The translations under genes were made by a program, and so were the position numbers. A DNA stretch of 64,000 nt from positions 1-64,000 of the forward strand of contig JAENZD010000007.1 in assembly GCA_016841445.1 (NCBI GenBank), read 5' to 3'. The notes beneath the pieces are model-generated. The model searched no databases. It was not told the origin of the DNA and saw only the letters and a program-made list of their open reading frames with translations. Below, in pieces: positions 59,564-64,000 of the stretch (position 1 is its first letter; each line of letters begins with the position of its first letter). The DNA is from Anaerolineaceae bacterium. GTDB taxonomy: Bacteria; Chloroflexota; Anaerolineae; Anaerolineales; Anaerolineaceae.

Positions 59564-60337
59564 CTATAATTCAGTCAGAATTTTGGGACCATCCGCTGTG
59601 ACAGCCACTGTATGTTCAAAATGACCTGTCAGTGATCCATCCGCAGAAGCCACCGTCCACTCATCATCCTTTACAACCGTACTCGATGTACCTACCAGGA
59701 CCATGGGCTCGAGGGCAATGGTCATTCCCTCGCGCAATCGCAAACCTCGACCTGGTTTTCCATAATTCGGAACCTGGGGGCCTTCATGCATCTTTCTGCC
59801 GACACCGTGACCTGTGTACGTCCGGGTAATGAATAATCCTTGTTCTTCCACAAAGGTCTGCACGGCATAGCCAATATCGCCGGTCGTATTACCGGGGACC
59901 ATTTTGGAGATTGCGATCTCCAAAGCCTTGCGAGTGACATCAATCAACCGATTCGTTTCTTCCTCTACTTCACCTACAGGAACCGTCACTGCCATATCAC
60001 CGACAAAACCCTGGTAAACCGTCCCGCAATCGACGCTGAGGATATCACCATTCACCAATTTCCTATTCCCTGGAATACCATGCACCAACTCTTCATTAAC
60101 ACTGGTGCAAATGCTCCCTGGGTAGGGATAAGGTCCTGGATAATTTTTAAAGGGCGAATAAACATCGTATTTCTTATGAACAGTTTCAAAAGCTTCGTTC
60201 AATGCTGCGGTTGTCACACCAGGTTCAACCATCGCAACAACAGCGGCTAGCGCTTCCGCATTAATTCGACCGGCTTCACGCATAATCTCAATTTCGTAAG
60301 GCGTCTTAATGTTGATCGAGCGCTCCCAGGAAATCAA
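59564..60337 (-). CDS. map: type I methionine aminopeptidase
   Basis: 257 residues. S-V-D-C-G-T and G-D-M-A-V-T (metal Asp pair), Y-T-G-H-G-V-G (His), L-E-P-M (Glu) and F-E-H-T-V-A (Glu) are the five metal ligand blocks. It removes the N-terminal Met from new proteins. Start is TTG at 60337, directly behind the adk TAG and 5 bases after GGAGG. Confidence 0.96.
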   Translation of the reverse strand: MISWERSINIKTPYEIEIMREAGRINAEALAAVVAMVEPGVTTAALNEAFETVHKKYDVYSPFKNYPGPYPYPGSICTSVNEELVHGIPGNRKLVNGDILSVDCGTVYQGFVGDMAVTVPVGEVEEETNRLIDVTRKALEIAISKMVPGNTTGDIGYAVQTFVEEQGLFITRTYTGHGVGRKMHEGPQVPNYGKPGRGLRLREGMTIALEPMVLVGTSSTVVKDDEWTVASADGSLTGHFEHTVAVTADGPKILTEL

Positions 60338-60991
60338 CTATGCCTCCTCGATGGCTTTCATAATGTCATCCGTGACTTCTTCAATCGGTTTTGTGCCATC
60401 GATTTCAACCAGTACTTCCTGACTACGGTAATAGTCTATTAATGGTGCTGTTTGCTGGTTATAAACCTCAATCCGGTGACGGACAGTTTCGGGTTTATCA
60501 TCTTCACGCTGGTAAAGTTCAGAACCATCAACATCATCAATCCATTTCACCTTTGGCGGATTGAATTTTTCGTGGTAAACACGCCCTGAAGGGCTCATCC
60601 AGCGCCCGCTTAGCCGTTCGACTAAGTCCTCATCGGGGACTTTGATGTAGGGAACCACTTTAACTTCGCCGCCCAGTTTCTCAAGTAGATCGCCTAACGC
60701 TTCTGCCTGTTCCGGGGTTCTTGGGAAGCCATCCAAAACGGCTCCTAATTCACAATCAGGACGTGATAGCCGTTCTTCAACCATACGGACTGTCACATCA
60801 TCAGGAACCAATTCACCTTTATTCATATATTGCTGTGCTAGCTTTCCCAAATCTGTTTCATTCTTCAGGTTCTCCCGGAAAAGATCACCGGTTGAAACAT
60901 GGACAAGATCCAGGTTTTGGGCAATTTTCTTCGCCTGGGTACCTTTGCCGGCCCCAGGTGGTCCGAGCATCACAATATACATCGGTGCCAT
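60338..60991 (-). CDS. adk: adenylate kinase
   Basis: 217 residues. P-loop G-P-P-G-A-G-K-G-T-Q, D-G-F-P-R-T-P-E-Q-A, and a lid domain with G-R-W-M-S-P-S-G-R-V-Y-H in which the zinc cysteines of many Gram-positives are absent (a Cys-free long lid). It interconverts ATP, AMP and ADP. GGAGGG precedes the ATG. Placed between secY and map as in most bacteria. Confidence 0.97.
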   Translation of the reverse strand: MAPMYIVMLGPPGAGKGTQAKKIAQNLDLVHVSTGDLFRENLKNETDLGKLAQQYMNKGELVPDDVTVRMVEERLSRPDCELGAVLDGFPRTPEQAEALGDLLEKLGGEVKVVPYIKVPDEDLVERLSGRWMSPSGRVYHEKFNPPKVKWIDDVDGSELYQREDDKPETVRHRIEVYNQQTAPLIDYYRSQEVLVEIDGTKPIEEVTDDIMKAIEEA

Positions 60992-61011
60992 GAATAACCC
61001 TCCTGCCTTGC

Positions 61012-62346
61012 TCAGCTGATCAAACGATCATCATAGCCGTGCATCTTCAGATCTGTTTCAATGATCTGGAAGGTATCACGAACGACACCAACGACAATCA
61101 AGAGACCGGTTGAAGATACCAGGAAGATATTCGTTTGCTGCATACCCTGCGGCAAAAACAAACCCAGGAAATAAGGCATGGCTGCCACAATACCCAGGAA
61201 GATCGCACCGGGGAGGGTAATCCGTCGTTGAACCTTGGTCAGGTAGCGTTGTGTCTGAGCCCCTCGAGCAATCCCGGGGATCTGAGCGCCTTGTTTCTTG
61301 AGGTTATCACCGTAGTTCTGCTGGGCAAATAAAATATCCGTGTAGAAGAAAGTGAATATCACAACCATAAAGAAGAAGAGGAGGGGATATATGACTCCTT
61401 CACCACTCAACACAGTTTGGATCCAATTCGCAAAATTCCTGAGCCAGTTAGCTTCGGCATTGTTAAAGAAGCTTGCAATGATGGTCGGGAATGTCATGAT
61501 CGATTGGGCGAAGATGATCGGGATCATACCCGCCATATTCACCATTAATGGAACAGAGCTTTTTACAGGCATGGACATCCGGGCACCAACACGACGGCCA
61601 GGGAACATCACCGGTACATGGCGTCGGCCTTGCTGGACGTAAACCACCGCAAAGATCGTCACGATCAGCAATGCAACAACAATAAAGATCATCCACCAGT
61701 ACGATTGATCACTCAGAAGTTGGTATAAATTCTGAGGTATATTTGAAACAATGCCCGCAAAAATGATCAGTGATAAACCCTGCCCGCGGATACCAAATTC
61801 TGAAATCAGTTCACCCAGCCAAACGCCAAACATCGTACCGGCTATCATGGTGATAACGGTTGCCAGAGTTGGTATCAGAACATCGCCGGCAAAACCAAAT
61901 TGAGCCGCAACAGATTGACCAAGAATGGCGTTAAAAATGTTGATCTGCCCGACTGCGGACAATGCTGCCATTGGAACAGTTAAAATGATCGTCCATTTTT
62001 CCATCCACTTTCGACCCTCTGTGGGGTTTTCGTTCATCCTTCGTTCAAGTGCAGGGATGATCGGTATCAAAAGTTGAAGGATAATTTGTGCCGTAATATA
62101 AGGATAAACACCCATGGCCAGAATCGAGAAATTCGAGACTGCACCACCGGAGAGCATATCCAACATATTGATCAAACCGCCTGCTGCACCACCCGTTTGT
62201 GTGAGTTGTGCGACCAGTTCCCGATCAATCCCGGGGACAGGAATATTAGCTGCCAACCGGTAGATTGCCAGCAGCGCAAACGAGATCAATAATTTTCGCC
62301 GAATATCTTTAGATTTCCAAAGGTAGCGCCAAGCGGACCGCCTCAT
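61012..62346 (-). CDS. secY: protein translocase subunit SecY
   Basis: 444 residues, ten membrane helices. R-R-K-L-L-I-S-F-A-L-L, I-P-V-P-G-I-D, G-V-Y-P-Y-I-T-A-Q-I-I-L-Q-L and F-T-F-F-Y-T-D-I are SecY signatures. It forms the protein-conducting channel with SecE and SecG. AAGGAGA precedes the ATG; rplO ends 34 bases upstream. Confidence 0.97.
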   Translation of the reverse strand: MRRSAWRYLWKSKDIRRKLLISFALLAIYRLAANIPVPGIDRELVAQLTQTGGAAGGLINMLDMLSGGAVSNFSILAMGVYPYITAQIILQLLIPIIPALERRMNENPTEGRKWMEKWTIILTVPMAALSAVGQINIFNAILGQSVAAQFGFAGDVLIPTLATVITMIAGTMFGVWLGELISEFGIRGQGLSLIIFAGIVSNIPQNLYQLLSDQSYWWMIFIVVALLIVTIFAVVYVQQGRRHVPVMFPGRRVGARMSMPVKSSVPLMVNMAGMIPIIFAQSIMTFPTIIASFFNNAEANWLRNFANWIQTVLSGEGVIYPLLFFFMVVIFTFFYTDILFAQQNYGDNLKKQGAQIPGIARGAQTQRYLTKVQRRITLPGAIFLGIVAAMPYFLGLFLPQGMQQTNIFLVSSTGLLIVVGVVRDTFQIIETDLKMHGYDDRLIS

Positions 62347-62380
62347 GTTCAGGTCTCCTTAATTGCCTCAAGGGCAAAAC

Positions 62381-62836
62381 CTACTCCTGGATAAGTTCCA
62401 CACTTCCGCCAGCGCCTTCAATCTTTGATTGGGCACTTTTAGAAATCTTGTGGGTTTTAACTTTCAGCGCAACTGAGACATCACCACGTCCGAGTACCTT
62501 GACAGGCATACTCAGGTCGTTGATAAGTCCATTTTCCAAAAGGACTTCGGGGGTGATCTCGGAATTAGCTTTGAAGCCAGCCATTTGTTCTAGGTTCACG
62601 ACTTCAAATTCAACACGACCGTAAACGCTGAATCCTTCACCGCGTTTGAAAGGTAGTTTCCGATAAAAAGGGAGGTTACCACCCTGATGATACAAGGGGA
62701 CACCACCACCTGCCCGTGAATTTTGGCCTTTCATGCCACGACCGCAGGTTTTACCCTGGCCTGCCGCAGTTCCTCGACCAACACGATTGCGGTCTCTATG
62801 TGCACCTTCATTTGGTTTTAAATCATGTAATTTCAT
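62381..62836 (-). CDS. rplO: 50S ribosomal protein uL15
   Basis: 151 residues. M-K-L-H-D-L-K-P-N-E-G, G-R-G-T-A-A-G-Q-G-K-T-C-G-R-G-M-K-G-Q and F-E-G/Q-G-like Gly-rich loops identify uL15. Late assembly protein of 50S. Placed between rpmD (9 bases) and secY, as in the spc operon. Confidence 0.97.
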   Translation of the reverse strand: MKLHDLKPNEGAHRDRNRVGRGTAAGQGKTCGRGMKGQNSRAGGGVPLYHQGGNLPFYRKLPFKRGEGFSVYGRVEFEVVNLEQMAGFKANSEITPEVLLENGLINDLSMPVKVLGRGDVSVALKVKTHKISKSAQSKIEGAGGSVELIQE

Positions 62837-62845
62837 AATGACACC

Positions 62846-63040
62846 TTACGCCTCTACAACAGTGACCAGGTGTGATACTTTGTCTATCATGCCTCGCATA
62901 ACTTCAGTATCATTCTGTACTACCGCCTGGTTGACTTTTCGTAGGCCCATCGCTTTCAAGGTTGCTTTTTGCCTCTTTGAATACCCAATAGGGCTCCGGA
63001 CCAATGTTATCGTTAATTGCTTTTGTTTTTTCTTAGCCAT
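62846..63040 (-). CDS. rpmD: 50S ribosomal protein uL30
   Basis: 64 residues. [20 protein letters not shown] and G-L-R-K-V-N-Q are the uL30 core. The ATG at 63040 overlaps the rpsE end by 8 bases; a longer frame reaching 63151 would be spurious because it lies in rpsE. Confidence 0.95.
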   Translation of the reverse strand: MAKKKQKQLTITLVRSPIGYSKRQKATLKAMGLRKVNQAVVQNDTEVMRGMIDKVSHLVTVVEA

Positions 63041-63554
63041 TCGTCTTTCGCTCCCAATATGGTTTGACCTGATCAACGGGTTTACCGCGATACGCTGCCT
63101 GTTCTTTCGGTGATTTGATCTGCGCCAGGGCATTGAAAGTCGCTCGAACAACGTTCAGGATATTGTTGCTGCCCAAAGATTTGGTCAGAATATCATGAAT
63201 TCCTGCGGCTTCCAAAACCGCACGGACCCCACCACCAGCGATAACACCTGTACCAGGTGCCGCAGGACGGAGCAATACTTTTGCACCGCTCTGTTTGCCA
63301 ATTGCCTCATGGGGAATCGAGGTTCCGCTCATGCTGATTGGGTGCATATCCTTGCGGGCATGCTCACTGGCTTTGCGTATGGCTTCTGAAACAGCGTTAG
63401 CTTTGCCAATACCCAGGCCAACACGACCAGCTTTATCGCCAATCACCATTGTCACCCGGAAAGAAAACCGGCGGCCACCCTTTACAACTTTTGCCACACG
63501 CGCAATATCGATCACGCGTTCATCATATAAATTATCACTTTGGTAGTCCGACAT
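63033..63554 (-). CDS. rpsE: 30S ribosomal protein uS5
   Basis: 173 residues. [18 protein letters not shown] and [14 protein letters not shown] are uS5 motifs, with a C-terminal basic tail. The ATG at 63554 is used (M-S-D-Y-Q-S-D-N); longer frames run into rplR. Fidelity protein at the mRNA entrance. Confidence 0.97.
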   Translation of the reverse strand: MSDYQSDNLYDERVIDIARVAKVVKGGRRFSFRVTMVIGDKAGRVGLGIGKANAVSEAIRKASEHARKDMHPISMSGTSIPHEAIGKQSGAKVLLRPAAPGTGVIAGGGVRAVLEAAGIHDILTKSLGSNNILNVVRATFNALAQIKSPKEQAAYRGKPVDQVKPYWERKTNG

Positions 63555-63567
63555 AAACGCCTCTTTC

Positions 63568-63933
63568 CTAGAATTCCAGTCCGCCTTCTCGGGCAGCTTC
63601 AGCCATGGCTTTGACACGGCCGCTATATTTATATCCACCACGGTCAAATATGACCTTGTTGACACCTGCTTCTTTGGCGCGTTCAGCGATCGCAAGACCA
63701 ACTTTCTGCGCTTTTTCCAAGTTCGACAGCCCTTCTAATTCAGGTCGAAGTTCTGTATCGATACTTGATGCAGATGCCAGGGTGTGTCCCTGAAAGTCAT
63801 CAATTACCTGAACGTATATTTGTGTTAAACTGCGAAAAACGTTCATGCGCGGCCGATCTGGGGTGCCGAAAACCTTTTTTCGCACTCGCAGGTGTCGGCG
63901 TAAACGAGCCTCATTACGTGATTTCTTTGCCAT
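63568..63933 (-). CDS. rplR: 50S ribosomal protein uL18
   Basis: 121 residues. [22 protein letters not shown] and [15 protein letters not shown] identify uL18, the 5S rRNA-binding protein. rplF lies 18 bases upstream. Confidence 0.97.
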   Translation of the reverse strand: MAKKSRNEARLRRHLRVRKKVFGTPDRPRMNVFRSLTQIYVQVIDDFQGHTLASASSIDTELRPELEGLSNLEKAQKVGLAIAERAKEAGVNKVIFDRGGYKYSGRVKAMAEAAREGGLEF

Positions 63934-63951
63934 ATTATTTCACCTTCAACA

Positions 63952-64000
63952 TTAAATTGCTGTCTTACCGGCTTTACCCGGTTTGCGTCGTACATATTCA
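63952..64000 (-). CDS. rplF: 50S ribosomal protein uL6, C-terminal end only
   Basis: Only the last 15 codons are in the window: E-Y-V-R-R-K-P-G-K-A-G-K-T-A-I then TAA (63954-63952). The V-R-R-K-x-G-K-A-G-K ending is typical of uL6, and the position before rplR agrees. Confidence 0.88.
   Translation of the reverse strand, partial: EYVRRKPGKAGKTAI

Noticed and set aside
62846-63151. 101-codon version of rpmD
   Set aside because: The first 37 codons lie in rpsE out of frame; the uL30 product starts at ATG 63040.
63033-63701. 222-codon version of rpsE
   Set aside because: The extra N-terminus overlaps rplR and is unlike any uS5; ATG 63554 fits the family.

Overview
The window reads as a stretch of bacterial chromosome of roughly 50% GC. 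It is most consistent with an anaerobic, Gram-positive-type member of the Chloroflexota, class Anaerolineae; this is inference from gene content and no phylogeny was run. Supporting features are a Na+-pumping methylmalonyl-CoA decarboxylase operon, a CIRCE-controlled hrcA-grpE-dnaK cluster, many lipoproteins with a clear lipobox, no outer-membrane genes, an oligoendopeptidase F, and a ribosomal/secY/rpoA block extended by truA-rplM-rpsI. Most genes are densely packed, with Shine-Dalgarno sites and occasional GTG or TTG starts.

Layout. 1-12 kb: small housekeeping and unknown genes (DUF4261, a CX5R phosphatase, DUF952, ferredoxin, a LuxR-type regulator, MFS transporter, M48/YgjP-type peptidase, arsC, pepF, Mth938-like, a GIN-domain protein, a pentapeptide-repeat protein). 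A complete IS3-family element with 3-bp target duplication sits at 2.65-4.0 kb; its orfB is frameshifted. 12.3-12.7 kb has no gene but holds a good promoter and three hairpins, a candidate structured RNA. 13.4-16.9 kb: decarboxylase operon mmdA-oadG-bccP-oadB (minus strand). 17-20.6 kb: a PP2C-like/propeller membrane protein divergent from a FemAB/GNAT-like acyltransferase. 20.8-26.7 kb: CIRCE-hrcA-grpE-dnaK, then dnaJ-prmA under its own promoter. 27.9-29.8 kb: a duplicated promoter/5' end of a polyphosphate kinase 2 gene brackets an AT-rich orphan gene. 29.8-34.2 kb: M20 amidohydrolase, S41 protease, YugP-like zinc protease and TspO-like protein.

34.3-42.6 kb is the most unusual region: eight tightly spaced plus-strand genes encoding two paralogous SGNH-like lipoproteins (GDC instead of GDS), an NTF2-like lipoprotein, a 43-residue one-pass microprotein ending W-I-Y-Q-G-F, an MBOAT acyltransferase, a membrane-anchored GDS hydrolase/transferase, an acyl carrier protein and an acyl-AMP ligase. 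This matches part for part the logic of the Dlt D-alanylation machine (DltA ligase, DltC carrier, DltB MBOAT, DltX microprotein, DltD SGNH), but the ligase resembles fatty-acyl-AMP ligases and extra lipoproteins are present. I propose a Dlt-like cell-envelope acylation system of unknown acyl donor and acceptor.

42.9-54.6 kb: an HtrA-like protease, a tocopherol-cyclase-like protein, a GIN lipoprotein with a LiaF-like partner, HIT protein, xseA-xseB, DUF212, a WG-repeat lipoprotein, murJ and a mazG fusion. 54.7-64 kb (minus strand): ribosomal/transcription block rplF(partial)-rplR-rpsE-rpmD-rplO-secY-adk-map-rpmJ-rpsM-rpsK-rpsD-rpoA-rplQ-truA-rplM-rpsI, with no infA between map and rpmJ, ended by a good terminator. 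No rRNA, tRNA or CRISPR array was recognised.
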